64,000 nucleotides of DNA, taken from Scilla litardierei. Taxonomy: Eukaryota > Streptophyta > Magnoliopsida > Asparagales > Asparagaceae. Shown in pieces: positions 44,406 to 57,545 of this stretch; the first letter of the stretch is position 1; every line of letters begins with the position of its first letter. The notes under the pieces are model-generated. The model worked only from the letters and a program-made list of their open reading frames with translations. It was not told the DNA's origin and ran no database searches. The stretch lies in assembly GCA_030789695.1 (NCBI GenBank), contig CM061140.1, positions 170,028,319 through 170,092,318 of the forward strand, read 5' to 3'. The translations under genes and the position numbers were made by a program.

Positions 44406-44709
44406 CGCTCGGTCGAGCTGAGCCAGTCGCTCGACCGAGCTGGATGCACCCAACAAAGGGCCAGCAACTAAGATTCATACTCGACCAAGTACTCTACCGC
44501 TTGACCGAGTTACTGTATGCTCGGTCGAGCGGTTTGAGTGCTCGACCGAGTTTAATTAAACATAGAGTTTGGTGTTTTCTTGCTCTCTGCAGGTATTGTG
44601 AGCTCGGTCGAGCAAGTCAGTCGCTCGACCAAGCGCCCTCGCTCATCCATCCAGCGGTAGCAGCAGCGGAAAGACCGCTCGGTCGAGCGATGAATTCGCT
44701 TGACCGAGC
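44406..44709. repeat. GCTCGGTCGAGC / GCTCGACCGAGC array in U3
   Basis: About ten copies alternate between the word and its inverse, some degenerate (GCTTGACCGAGC), ending about 60 bp before the TATA-like site. The array is repeated in the 3' LTR at 51286-51589. Confidence 0.88.
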
Positions 44710-44996
44710 GGCGCGGGGCCAGGCTGTTTTAGCCGACGGCTCAGATTGCTTTCTAGGCTTGTTTGGGAGCCCTATTTAATCTAAAAGGTTGATTTCATTA
44801 GGGCTAAAGCTGATTTCAGATCTGGAGCAAGAGAAGAGATGTAGACGTCGCCATTAAAGATTTTTATCAAGTGATTAGGGCTAGGAGTTTGTGATTGGAG
44901 TTGAGCGATTCTCTACATTGTCTCCTTTGATTTCTTCTTCCTTGAGTGAGTTTGTGAGGGCTTGTGCTTTCAGCCAAGTTATTACTCACATGAGAG

Positions 44997-46784
44997 TGAT
45001 TGCTCTCGGATATACACCCGGAAAATAATGTAGCTTTACCGCAAGTGCACGATTAAGTGGCAAGCGGGTATCGAATCATAGGGAGGACTAATGACGGTAC
45101 TCTATGTTAATTACTAAGCTACTTGGTGGAAAATTGTTTGGGAATGGTTGGTGTCACAATCGTTCGAGTACGGATAAAATTCAATATAATAAAGATGTCT
45201 AGGGCTAGGGAATCCCCACTATGGATTTTCAAGCATCAATGTGAGTTATGAATTACCATGCAATTAAACTTGGTTTTGAGGTGAACTTGTCCCAACTACA
45301 TAGAGAACCGACGTACGATGTCGCGATATGCAAGTCTATAGCAATCTAAACTAGAGCCTCGATGTCGCGTAAGCCTAATCTAAACCACTAGCATTAAGAT
45401 CGACAATTATGTCTAATCCTAACTCGAGCTCGTTGTCGTGCAACTTGGATTTGGATCTAGATCGTGATAGTTCGTATCCGTTTCACCGTCGTGCAAACAA
45501 ATATAAATATAGGAGAACAATAAAAATGCTAGATTTGGTCGCTGTCGCGCACCAATTCTAGGGCATTTCGATTGTAATCCTAAATCGAATATCTAGGGCT
45601 TTCCTTAGATCAAGATCCTCTCTCGAGCTCTCAAGATCCGAGAGAAATCCATATATATCCGTAGTAAATCAATCAAGATCTAATCCATCTAACAAGCCTA
45701 ATGTCACAGCAATTCATAATCTCATAAATCACGCATTGGATCCATAGGGTTCATCCTTTTGCCCTAGAGCAAAGAAACTACTCACACATCATATTAGAAA
45801 TCAATGGAAAAGCAAGAATAACAATAGAATTCATCATGCAATCAAGATTTAATAAGAGATATAGCATAAAAATCAAAGCTTGCAAGAGATCAAGACAAAC
45901 CAATTTGCGAAGAAGCTTCAATAAGAAAGTTTAGAGCTGCGTCTTCAATCTCTCGTCAATACAAAAGCTTAACTAAAATTAAAACTAATGAAAAAAATGC
46001 TAAGGAGTCCCCCCTCGGCTGGAGATAAAACGGGGCTTAAATACATGCCCAAAACCCAAAATATCCAGACCAAACTGCCCCTGCGCAGCCAGAAACCCTA
46101 GTTTTCAAGACTGGCTGTCGGCGCTACTCGGCCGAGTGAGAATCTCACTCGGCCGAGTGCCAAATCTACAGAAGAGACAGAGATATTGACGTTCAGACGC
46201 TCATGCCACTCGCCCGAGTAGGATTTCTCACTCGGTCGAGTGAGAAGTCTACTCGGTCGAGTAGGACAGTCTGCAGATCCCTCCAAAAACAGAGAAGTCG
46301 CCTTGAATTTCTTCAGAATCTTTGCCTCCATTTAGGCGAGTGGAGTTCTTACTCGGCCGAGTGGAAGTTACCACTCGGCCGAGTACATTTAGGCACTCAG
46401 GCTAAAAATGATCGCCGTATCAACGTTATTCGACCGAGTAAGCTGCTTCACTCGGGCAAGTGAGTTGAGTCACTCGGCCGAGTGGCCTGTTTCTGAACTT
46501 GTTTCTTCTCCTCGCGTCCTCGTCGATTCTTTCGAAGTTCTTCTTCCACTCATCCTCCAGTGCCGTTAGCTCTCCGATATGATCATGGGTGACGCTCCGG
46601 CACGCGTGTGAGTACTCTAAGCTCCAAATTGCTCCTGATTGCTCCATATCTCCTGAAATCAGACGAAACTCAATAAATAGTGAAAAACATCGAAATATCG
46701 TCGAATAAACGTGAAAAGCGCGATATGAGCAATCTAAATGACATGCAAATATGCAGAAATAAAGTGTAAAATATGAGCCTATCA
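44997..46784 (-). mobile_element. Solo LTR, Athila-like (1,788 bp)
   Basis: On the minus strand it begins TGATAGGCTCATATTTTAC and ends CCGAGAGCAATCA. It is flanked by GAGAG and GAGTG, a 5-bp TSD with one change; the uninterrupted 3' LTR has GAGTG at the homologous site (51871). No internal domain is present. The minus strand has a TATA-like site near 46040, with a palindromic array upstream of it. Confidence 0.85.
46126..46485. repeat. CACTCGGCCGAGTG palindrome array in solo LTR U3
   Basis: About ten exact or one-mismatch copies (variants with GGTC or GCCC centres) lie upstream of the minus-strand TATA-like site. Confidence 0.88.
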
Positions 46785-47073
46785 GAGTGGAAGCTAGATT
46801 GTAACCCCTTTGAAGATCTCTCTGATAGTAAAATCATCTCGGAAGTTACTGGATGTAGGTTGTGCACAACCGAACCAGTGTAAACTCTTGCGTGTCTGCG
46901 ATTGATTTGATTATTGTTGCTATTTTGTTTGCTGCTTCACTTTGTAAGGTCGTAGGGATTTTGTTGGGTTATTTGAGAATCCATTTTTGCTAGTCCTAGA
47001 TTCCTAATCAGCTTTTAGGATTGGTTGTTTCCGCACGGATCTCAATTTGGTCGTCATCTTCAAATCCAACAAG

Positions 47074-47085
47074 TGGTATCGGAGC
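47074..47085 (+). other. Primer binding site of older copia
   Basis: TGGTATCGGAGC, two bases after the LTR, is one mismatch from the standard initiator tRNA-Met PBS. Confidence 0.85.
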
Positions 47086-47119
47086 TTGTGTTCGTTTGTA
47101 AAGGAAGTTTGTGGCGAAG

Positions 47120-50100
47120 ATGGTATCATTAGCAACATTGAACATTGAGAAGTTCACTGGCCAAAATGATTTTCGGATCTGGCAGACGAAGGTGAAGAAT
47201 GTTCTGATGCAGACAGGTTGTTACCAAATCATATTCGATGAGGCGAATATCGATAAGAAGGTGAAAGAATCCGCTAGGGCTGAGATAGAAAGGAAGGCAT
47301 ACATTGTGATTCAGTTGTCGTTGGCAGATAATGTTCTGAGAGAGGTCTTGGATGAAGCAACGACGTCTAACATCTGGAAGAAGCTTAAGGAGCTGTATAT
47401 GAAGAACTCATTCACGAGTCGTCTTTATTTGCTTCAGCAGCTGTATACTCTCAAGATGAAGTCTGGATCCACGGTGAATGATCAGATAGAAGAATTGAAC
47501 CAAATAGTGCAAGAACTGCGGGGTATGGATCTGAAGATTGGAGATGAGCAACAGGCAGTCATCTTGTTGTGTTCATTGCCTAAGGAGTTTAACCAGTTTG
47601 TTTGTTCGATGATTTATAGCCGAACAACTCTCACCGTGAAAGAGGTGAAGGCAGCGCTTCACACCGAGCAGTTGTGTGGCATGGTTCAAGGTAGAGATCA
47701 TGTGACTAAGGCCTTACATGTGAGAGGTCGACAGGAAAGGAGAGGAGGTCACCAGAAGAACAATGATCGCTCCAAGTCGAGACATTCGCAGGATAGATGT
47801 GCGAAGATCGCATGTTACAATTGTTAGCAGAATGACCATTTTGCGAACCGGTGTCCTAACAAGAATAGGAAGAAAGGTAAGGATGCCGATAAAGAGTCCG
47901 GTTCAGCATCATTGGGAATAGATGGTATGCATATCCATGAAGGTATAGATCCAGAGATGTTTGCAGAAGGGATTGCAGGTGAAGCAAACATTGCATGGCT
48001 TATGGACAGTGTGTGCTCATACCATATGACTCTGCATAGGAGTTGGTTCACGACATACCGTCCCAAGGAAGATGGAGGCTCAATCCTCATGGGGAACAAT
48101 GCAGTGTGCAAGACTGCAGGTATTGGAACCATCCGGATCAAGATGCATGATGGCATAATGCGCACACTAGCCGATGTGAGGCATGTTCCAGATCTACGGA
48201 AGAGCCTAATCTCCATAGGCGTTTTGGACAATATCGGATGCAAGTTGGTCTTTGAGAAAGACAAATTGAGAGTGTCTAAAAGAGCCATTGTTGTGATGAA
48301 GGGAATGAAAGTGGAAAATTTATATGCCCTTCAAAGTACCACAGTGGAATGAGATGCAGATGTTGGCGCTACTAGCTCAAGTTTCGAAGATTCAGCCAAG
48401 TTGTGACACTATCCCTTGGGTCATCTATGTGATAAGACCCTTGACATACTTCGGAGGAGAAAGTTGATTGAAGCTACAAATGAGAGCGTAGAGTTCTGTG
48501 AATCCTGTGTATGGAAAGAAGACAAAGGTGATGTTCAACATGGGAAAGCACACTAGCATGGGATCCCTTGACTATGTTCACACAGATGTGTGGAGACCGT
48601 GCTCAGAGCCATCAAGAGGAGGAGCTAGATACTTTGTTTTTTTCATAGATGACTACTCTCGCAAAGTCTGGATGTACTTGATGAAGTCGAAGGACCAGAC
48701 ATTTGATTTTTTTTCAGAGAGTGGAAGACCATGGTAGAGAAGCAAACGGAAAAGCACGTGAAGGTGCCGAGGTCTGACGATGGAGATGAGTATACCTCAA
48801 GGGAATTTAGGAATTTCTGCAAATTCCATGTAATCCGCCGTCATTTTAGCACACCTGGAGATCCACAGTCGAATGGTGTGGTGGAGCGGATGAATCGGAC
48901 GTTGTTGGAGCGAGTGCGATGCTTGAGGCACTCAGCCGGTTTGGGGAAGGAATTTTGGGGAGAGATTCTCACCACTGTAGTGCACATCGTGAACAGAGTT
49001 CCATCAGTGGTTATTGGTTACAAAATTCCGGAAGAAATGTGGAGTGGTGAAGCTGGAGACTATTCTTACTTACGCATAGGGGGTTGCCCGGCTTATGTGC
49101 ACGAGAAGGACGACAAATTGGATCCAAGAGCAAAGAAGTGTATCTTTCTTGAATATGGCCACAGCGTAAAAGGATATCGATTATGGGATCCAAAGAAACA
49201 AAAAGCGATTGTTAACCGACATGTCACTTTTGATGAGGATGCAATGCTCAGGACGGAGCATTCTTACTCAAAAGGGGACACGTCAGCAGAGAAGACATTG
49301 GCAGACATTGTCAACCTTCCAGTCCACTCCACTCAGCGACCAGGCAAAGAGTTGATGGTCAACGTCCCAGTTGAAGAACGTGATGAGGTCCGTGTTGAGG
49401 ACCATGAGCAGACACGTGGTCCATCTCAGGTATGCATTGACACTTATGCAAGTGATGAAGGAACACGGAAATCTAAGAGGGTGAAGAAGGCGCCCGAGAG
49501 ATTTGGAGCATGGGACTATGCGGGATATTCTTTCGATGACATTGCGACATATGCACTCAACCTGGAGCACGAGGAGCCGGCGACATATGGTGGAGCCATA
49601 AACTCAGGCGATGTCGCTCAGTGGCAAGGAGCTATGGAGGAGAGATAGAGTCCCTTCACCAAATGACACTTGGGAGTTGGTGTCGTTACCCAGCGAGAAG
49701 CGTGCTATTGGATGTCGTTGGATTTACAAGGTAAAAAAAAGCTCAACCCAAGATGGCAATGTATGTCAGGTACAAGGTGAGATTAGTGGCCAATGGATTC
49801 GCAAAAAGCAAAGGAGATGACTACAACAAGATATTCTCACCTGTTATGCGACACACATCTATTCGGGTGTTGTTGGCACTAGTGACTAGCGTGGACATGG
49901 AGTTGAAGCAACTCGATGTCAAGACCGCCTTTTTCATGGATATCTTGATGAAGAAATATACGTGCAACAGCCAGATGGATTCGGAGTTAAGGGGAAAGAA
50001 AATTTAGTCTGCAAGTTGAAGAAATCGTTGTACGGGTTGAAGTAGTCACCCAGGCAGTCGTACAAACGATTTGACATCTGCATGATGGGAGTATGCTTTG

Positions 50101-51000
50101 AGAGGAGCATCTAGAATCAGTGTGTGTATGTGCGCACACTAGAGAATGGCATGAAGATCTATTTGTTGCTCTACGTGGACGACATGCGTATTGCTTTCAA
50201 TAGCATGCCTGAGGTAAGGAAGCTGAAGGCGAAGCTGGGGCAAGAGATCGACTTGAAGGACTTAGGGCTCGCAAAGAAGATTCTTGGAATGGAGATTTTA
50301 CCGAGATAGAAAGAAGCATGAGCTTAGGTTGTCACAGCAGTGGTACATTCAGAAGGTGCTGATCCGTTTTGGGATGGAAAGCGCGAAGCCCGTGACAACA
50401 CCGCTTGGAGCTCATTTTCAGCTATCTGTAACACAGTCACCAAGCATCGATGATAAGAAGTATATGTCTCAGGTGTCATACGCGAGTGCAGTAGGGAGTT
50501 TGATGTACGTGATGGTATGCACACGTTCAGATATTACACATGTCGTGGGAGTGGTTAGCAGGTATATGGCTAACCCAGTCAAGGAGCATTGGCAGGCCGT
50601 CAAGTGGATTCTGAGATATCTGCGAGGCACGGCTAGTGTCGGGATCCTCTACGGAAGAGGAGACGGAAAGGTGCTGACGGTATATTGCGACAGTGAATAT
50701 GCAGGAGACAGGGACATGCATCGATCTACCACAGGATATGTGTTCACTTTGGGCATTGCAGTTGTATCATGGAGATCGGTCCTACAGTAGGTGATAGCAT
50801 TGTCGACCACAGAGGCCAAGTTGATCGCAGCAGTGGAAGCTGTGAAGGAGGCCAAATATTTAAGGAGTCTGCTTAGAGATTTGGGGGTGCCGCAGAATTC
50901 GTCACATGTGTACTGTGACAGCAGAGTGTCATTCATCTGGCAAAGCAACAGGCATACAGTTCGAGAAAGAAGCACATTAAAGTGCGAGATTCCTTTCTAG
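47120..51000 (+). pseudogene. gag-pol: Decayed copia gag-pol
   Basis: Gag starts at the ATG at 47120 (LNIEKFTGQNDFRIWQTKVK) and reaches a knuckle broken by a stop (CYNC*, 47826-47828). Fragments follow in shifting frames: a protease region with WLMDSVCSYHMT (catalytic DSG altered), integrase (HTDVWRPC, DDGDEY, PQSNGVVERMNR), RT (LVANGFAKSKGDDY, LLYVDDM) and RNase H (YCDSEYAGDRDMHRSTTGY, ALSTTEAKLIAA). There are at least six stops or frameshifts, including one in a T run near 48715 and stops at 50041 and 50308. It is clearly inactive. Confidence 0.9.
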
Positions 51001-51240
51001 AGTTGGAGAAAAAGGAAATGGAGCTTTAGAAGATCCCGACTGAGAAGAACCCCGCAAACATGTTTACTGAGCCAGTTTCCGTCGTCAAGCTCCAGGTGTG
51101 CCTGGAGTTGATCTCTTTGTTGGCTTAGGCGGTGCCAGAGGACGTGTATTCCGAGATGATGATGAAACCCAGAGAGAGGGTCATTATTAGTAGCGTGGAT
51201 GTGCAGGAGCATGCATGAAAAGATTTGAATTAAGGTAGAG

Positions 51241-52155
51241 TGTAGAATTTTGATGATTCAAAGCTCTCATCCCGCATACACAGGTCGCTCGGTCAAGCTG
51301 AGCCAGTCGCTCGACCGAGCTGGAGGCACCTAACAAAGGGCCATCAGCTAAGATTCATACTCGACCGAGTACTTTACCGCTCGACCGAGTTACTGTCTGC
51401 TCGGTCGAGCGGTTTGAGTGCTCGACCGAGTTTAATTAAACAGAGTTTGGCGTTTTCTTGCTCTCTGCAGGGATTGTGAGCTCGATCGAGCAAGTCAGTC
51501 GCTCGAGCGAGAGCCCTCGCTCATCCACCCAACGGTAGCAACAGCGGAAAGACCGCTCGGTCGAGCGATGAACTCGCTCGACCGAGCGACACTGGGCCAG
51601 GCTGTTTTAGCCGACGGATCAGATGCTATTCAAGCTTGTTTTGGGAGCCCTATTTAATCTAAAGGGTTGATTTCATTAGGGCTAATGCTGATTTCGGATC
51701 TGAAGCAAGAGAGGAGCTATAGCCGTCGCCATTGAAGATTTTTGTCGAGAGATTGGGGCTAGGAGTTTATGATTGGAGTTGAGCGATTCTCTCCATTGTC
51801 TCCTTTGATTTCTTCTTCCTTGAGTGAGTTTGTGAGGGCTTGTGCTTTCAGCCAAGTTATTACTCACGTGAGTGAAAGCTAGATTGTAACTCCTTTGAAG
51901 ATCTCTCTGATAGTGGAATCATCTCGGAAGTTGCTGGATGTATGTTGTGCACAACCGAACCAGGGTAAACTCTTGTGTGTTTGCGATTGATTTGATTATT
52001 GTTGCTATTTCGTTTGTTGCTTCACTTTGCAATGTCGTGGGTATTTTGTTAGGTTATTTGAGAATCCATTTTGCTAGTCCTAAATTCTTGATCAACTTTT
52101 AGGATTGGTTGTTTCCGCACGGATCTCAATTTGGTCGTCATCTTCAAATTCAACA
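51241..52155 (+). repeat. 3' LTR of older copia (915 bp)
   Basis: It starts TGTAGAATTTTGATG and ends AAATTCAACA. It is uninterrupted and shows the empty site of the solo LTR at about 51868-51875. Confidence 0.92.
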
Positions 52156-52570
52156 GGAAGATCATCAGGGGAGTCAGATCTGGGTTCCAACCCATCTCCG
52201 ATGCTTAAGTCAGTGAATGACTAGAAAAGGCTCGGGACAGCTAGGTCCGACCTATTGGGAGGTCGTCTGATCACTGTATGTCCGCCAAGCTATGGAGAAA
52301 ATGTACAATGGAATCAGATCACTGAGTGTTAGAGTACCTGAGTTTTTTTATTTCCTCAGAGAGGCCATTGTCCTATCGCTGTTGAGACTTTTTAAAGTGA
52401 TGGTTCCTTTGAGTGCTGTTAGCTGATAACGGCCTTGCCTTTATGACGACATCATTGTCTCTTCTTTGTGTCGTCGTCCCGAAAAAGGAGCATAACGGCC
52501 GGCGATCTACTCCTACCGTTACTAACCGACTCCATGCACACCACCAATCAACAACTCCCACCCCCATTTT
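52156..52570. repeat. Tat-like LTR remnant, right part
   Basis: It continues the sequence interrupted at 44360. It contains CATCTCCGATGCTTAAGTCAG-type sequence near 52195. Orientation and ends are unclear. Confidence 0.45.
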
Positions 52571-52904
52571 GTGATTGACAGGTTATAGTAGTTAGGAGAA
52601 AAAGAAAAGACACAAGTAGTAGTGAATGTGCCCAAAAGTTTTTTTCATCAATATTAAATCCAAATAGTCAGGACATGATAATGACACATAAAAGATGGAA
52701 GTGTTTATTGGAATTTTGGAGGAAGTTTATGAAAGTATTTTTGAATTTAGAAAGGTTATAGTAGTATTTTGAAAACCATAGAAAAAGTTCATGGTAGTTT
52801 TGTGAAGTATATTCTAAGAAACTTTTACTAGATTCTAGGAATGTAGCATACCCATTTTTCAAACTTTACTTGTCTATATGTATATGGCAGTAGGGACAGC
52901 ATGT
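52571..52904. other. Unannotated sequence
   Basis: AT-rich, with no recognised feature. Confidence 0.4.
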
Positions 52905-53165
52905 TAAGTTAAAATTTTAATCTACAACCTCACAGTTGTATTATTGGTTTGGTGGTGGTGCGTTCCCTTCTCAAGCAAGAGGTCATTGATTCAATCCCCG
53001 CTTGGTGCTAAAATTTTTTATATTTCAGCAATGTAAGGTTAACTTAATAATTTAATATTCAATATTATAGTTGTACCGTTGGCTTGGTGGTGATGCTTCC
53101 CTTCTCAAGCAAGAGGTCACGAGTTCAATCCTAGCGTGGTTCTAATTTTTTTTATATTTTCGTTT
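52905..53165 (+). repeat. Tandem tRNA-like (SINE-head-like) repeat, two units
   Basis: Two units of about 130 bp share CCCTTCTCAAGCAAGAGGTCA. Each has an A-box-like TTGGTTTGGTGG or TGGCTTGGTGG (53080) and a B-box-like GATTCAATCC or GAGTTCAATCC (53121) with tRNA-like spacing. They suggest a tRNA-derived SINE head duplicated in tandem. No functional tRNA fold or poly-A tail is evident. Confidence 0.5.
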
Positions 53166-54867
53166 GACACTATGCCCTTTTTCATGTTTTTAATTATAAC
53201 ATAACGGAGTCAGCATCTAATTGAGAAAAGAAAAACGTTTAAACAAAAATAAATCTTAGTTTTAAGCTTAAATTCTCACACAAGTCATTGTAGAACAACG
53301 AATTGTTTGAGCACACAAGTAAACGTTGTGATTTCTACTTAGCGTTTTTAAATTGTCATGGTTATCTTAATCTACCTAAAATATTTAGTCACTAAACACG
53401 CTTCTCACATTCCCTTAAATTAAAAAGATTAATTAATTCTTGGCTAGTTTCAATGATTATATTTTTATTTTTTTGCAAATTAACGATGTAATCAGCCTCA
53501 GTTTCTCGTTCATATCTTCGTTAATATGTGAGCGATTTTGTGTTTCATAAATGCATAGGAAAATTTGCTACATGTTTAAAGTAATTCAGTTTGAATTTTC
53601 GTAATTTATTTTCGTTTTTATGCAATTAAAACTTGTTTTTTCGGCTTTATGCAATTAAAACTTGTTGCAAGGGGCCTGAGCAATGAATTTCATATCGACT
53701 TTGTTGTTTACTTCATCACCTCAAATATACGGAAACGTAATGGAAAACCACCTCCTTTATCTCTTTGAACTCCTCGACTTGAGCAACATTGCATCTATGT
53801 ATTTTACGAATGCAGTTTGTATGCATTCTTGCAACGCCGCCCGGCCCTACGGTCATCTAATCCTGGTTCCGCACCTGCCCACAGCTATTACTGGGAATTG
53901 AATCTCTCCTAAATTAGGGAATATAATGAGAATGGAATTACAAGATTCCCAAGACTATTGAGATGTGCTTATGCCAGAGGAATACACAGGAACTTAGGAT
54001 TTCCTAGGAGACTACCACATACCAAAACACACTTAAAAGGTTTTTTTAAAAACTAAAAATTAATGGCATCATTAAAATGACTCATCAATTTTGACAAATT
54101 TCAAACTACAGTTTTGAATACGGGAAGTCACATATGAATTTAATTTCACGGTGATTCCCACACACAAAGCGAACCGAGGGATTTGTAGGATCATAAGGCA
54201 AAAATTGTCATATGTGAGGTAGTCTCAACAATTTTGGCAAATGTCAGACTCAAGTTTAAATAATGTGCAAATGCTTTATTAAAGTATGCTCTATAACAAA
54301 TACTAACTTATTGCTAACTTTGGCCTTCTTAACACCTATGCAGGACCTGTACATCTGCTTTGAAGCCGTATCATGTCTGACATGTATCCGATGCACGCAT
54401 AATCAGACAAGAAATATTTTTCATGTTATTTCTATAGTGTACATACTATGTTGGAATTTGTTGTTTGTTTGTATGGTATGACATTTAACTTCTGTGTCCG
54501 CTTGTCTGTGTCTATGCCTCTTGGTTCAACAATATTAAATACTATTTGCATAAAGCCATAAATGGATTTCGTCTCAATTATATTAATCAGTAACACACCG
54601 CATAAATATGGTGCCATATACAAAATTTGCAAACTGTACGTATTTAGTGTTTCCTTTGAGCATGACCACGTAGCAAGGGATACAATATTTACATGTGAAT
54701 GTAGGGTGTCATTATGATGCATGTTGCAAGATATTTAGTATCATGCATACTAATCATCTTCGACATCCTTCCAGTTTTCTTTTATGTTGATTTTTTAGCA
54801 TTCTACTATATTGTTTTCATTGTTTGGTGGTGTTCATTACACTATTGCAGCCCTAATAAAACAGATT
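53166..54867. other. Unannotated AT-rich sequence
   Basis: Short ORFs only (such as 53683-53901 and 54263-54481), without recognisable domains. Confidence 0.4.
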
Positions 54868-55410
54868 AATGACAAGTCTTAATCTTATCGCTCCATGAAA
54901 CACCGAGAAGACACACAGTTGAAGAAACTTGAATTTTATGAAGAATCTTGTCTAGAAATTGTTTGAATTGAGTGCGCAACAGTACCAGAATCCATGAAGA
55001 AGAAGAAGAAATCCGGATATAGATCTTCTTATTGATCGTACGAATGGAGAGAGGGAGATGAGAAGCCATTTTCTTCTTTCTTTTGTCTTACGCACTTTTC
55101 TAAAAGAGAGCGTAAAAAAATATAAAGTACGTCAATAAGGGACCACATCCCCTTATTTATAGATTTTGCATTTTACTAATTAGCCAATCAAAAATTAGTA
55201 ATTGCATCAGGAATTCCATACATTTACAAATAAGTCCCCACACTTTTTATTAATTAAATAGGACCATAAAACTTAATTTGATCATTACAATTAGGTCCTA
55301 AATTAATTCTTTAGAATATATATGTGACAATTAATGCAACGCGTGTGCGTCCACACGTCCAAATGCAAATACGGGTTACATACAATGATATGAAGTCCAT
55401 AATTCCAACA
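54868..55410 (-). repeat. Copia-type solo LTR or LTR remnant (left end uncertain)
   Basis: On the minus strand it begins TGTTGGAATTATGGAC at 55410, with a TATA box CTATAAATAAGGGG near 55160 and a plausible R/U5 ending about GACTTGTCA. No matching TSD was found, and no internal region is adjacent. Confidence 0.45.
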
Positions 55411-56600
55411 AGTAGAAACAAGGGCATGATGCACCATGTGCTTTTGTTACTTCATCATGCATAGTCATGATTGCTCATATGGTATTATGTTCAACTTGAT
55501 GTCAGAAATGACAGTAAGGCATCAGCCATGTATGTCACATGCATATTTCTTCTCCATTCAGTCTTTAGCAGCCCTTAAAATAGATGACACCAAGAACTAA
55601 TTTTATGCACCTTGGTAGAAATCTATCACAATTATAAACAATCGCATGCGGTAAAATGAAATCGTAATGGAATATATGCTTCTATCTTTCACAGATTCAC
55701 ATGTCATGCTTCAAGAAATAAATCCGGGAAAACGTTTCGAAATAATCAACTGAGTAATTTCACAAGATGATGACCTCATAACTGTATATAACATGCAATG
55801 GTAAACCCGATGGTAGATTCATCATGTTGAATCTTGATGTTCACACGGAGACAAGGGATCATGCTTTCCCTGTATATTATGGATCGCTATGCAATATCAA
55901 ACTGCAAAGACTCTGGTTATATTGTCTAACCAACCAAAAAACTTCAATCAAGCATGTTACCCCGCAACAAAGCACTTCATAATTTTGGGAAATCGCTAAA
56001 TTCAGAAGGTGGACCTCCTTATTTCAACTCTCTTTAGTCTAAATATAGAATGTCTGCTGGGCTTGGGAACTGAACTCTCATATTATTGCTGAATAAAAGA
56101 AGGAATACAACTGATTAATCTTCAAAGATGTATGGCCCTAGAACAGCCAAACATATCTAAACATTATGTTACAAGCAGGAGGTCCAAGGTCAATTCTCTA
56201 AAGACTGTAGAAAGAATATTGGTCCCTATACGTCGGAATGCATAACTCGTTGACCTCTATTTATAGAATCCAAAAAAAGTATATGTAAGCCATAATTCTA
56301 ATAAACAGAGACAACCATTCCTTTCCTTTAAAGACCAATTGGTTATTTAAATGATTCTTCATTTTCCACAGCATTCAAACATTTGAATTTTCAATTTGAC
56401 TTGAAGATAATATTACAAAATATTCTGGAAAGTTCTGACCTTCAATTTCTCCTTCGACAATGCAAAATCTAAGGAAAGCTATATCACATAATATGATCCA
56501 CCAATTCCCAAGAAATTCGTAACTTGGTTTATCAACCGGCCCCCAATTAGGCATGTTATTTGTCTAACTTGTTTGGTGTAATGGACTGAAAAATTGCAAA
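55411..56600. other. Unannotated AT-rich sequence
   Basis: No gene, LTR or TIR is recognised. Confidence 0.4.
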
Positions 56601-57011
56601 TGTTGGGTATTAGACTCAATACATGTTTTGATAATGAGCAAGCACTGTTATTTGGTCTAATGGATTTCATTAGTGTGAAAGGAACAAAAAGACCAAGTAG
56701 ATAATTGCTCAAGCATGAAGGACAACAAAGCATGATCACAATTCAAGCTTGACATGGTGGTGTAACTACAAGACATCAAGTCAAGTTGAATAATTAATTA
56801 GCAAGATCATAGAGCTAAAGAATACAACAAACCAAGCTTATGAAGGCAACTTATATATTTGTTGTAATATTTTAGTCTTGTCTTGAAGATGTCACACACA
56901 CATGAAACCTTAGGTAAACAACTAAAATTAAAAAGGGATTAATTCATGCATAAAAACGTAGGTTTTGTAACCAAACAACACAATTATGTGTATTAGTTGA
57001 CCAATATGATC

Positions 57012-57242
57012 CCTAGTCGACTAATTAGACACTGACGTTTAACTAGGTTTGGCAAGAGAGATTACTCGACTAATGTGTATTGACTAACTATAGGATTAGT
57101 CTATTAATAAGTGTGCTTTAGTTTACTAATCATCAGGCTGAAAAGTGGGTAGGCTTTGGACTACTGGCTAGTCGACTACTGCACAAGTTCTAGTCGACTA
57201 ATAGTCATTAGCGGACTGGTTCTTGTACTCTAGTCGACTAGG
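57012..57242. repeat. TAGTCGACTA palindrome array in U3
   Basis: Four exact CTAGTCGACTA-type words plus degenerate copies (ACTCGACTAAT, CTAGTCATT) lie about 85 bp upstream of the (TA)n tract. Confidence 0.8.
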
Positions 57243-57323
57243 AACTAGCCTTTGTAGAAAACTGTTTTTCCGCAACTAGTCATTGGCTTAGGTATTTTGG
57301 GTATTTTCTCATGTATATGTTCA

Positions 57324-57325
<2 letters not shown>

Positions 57326-57385
<60 letters not shown>
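57326..57385. repeat. (TA)n microsatellite
   Basis: About 60 bases of uninterrupted TA lie at the position where the LTR TATA box is expected. Confidence 0.95.
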
Positions 57386-57386
<1 letters not shown>

Positions 57387-57545
57387 CCTCAGATTAATTA
57401 GATTCATGATGAAATGAGATGAAAAAGGAAAAAAATGAAAATGAAAAGAAAAATCCCAAAATAGCCTAAAAGCTCTAGCTCTCAATCTCAATTCTCTTGA
57501 GCTTGGTTTCTACACTTCCAAAGATCCATACTATAGAGTAAAAAC

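Larger units (their letters stand above)
44361..47071 (+). repeat. 5' LTR of older copia (split by solo LTR)
   Basis: It starts TGTTGAATTTTGATG and ends CAAATCCAACA. Without the 44997-46784 insertion and one TSD copy it would be about 918 bp, matching the 915-bp 3' LTR. It has a palindromic array at 44406-44709 and a TATA-like CTATTTAATC near 44770. Confidence 0.9.
44361..52155 (+). mobile_element. Older Ty1/copia element (Tork/TNT1-like), decayed
   Basis: The 5' LTR is 44361-47071 (including a 1.8-kb solo LTR) and the 3' LTR is 51241-52155. TSDs are GGAAG at 44356-44360 and 52156-52160, with PBS at 47074. About 30 differences in the first 420 LTR bases show it is much older than the Tekay elements. 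Confidence 0.93.

Noticed and set aside
44997..46784. Helitron or TRIM interpretation of the insert
   Set aside because: TG...CA ends with a 5-bp TSD, confirmed by the empty site in the other LTR, and no internal PBS or PPT fit a solo LTR better.
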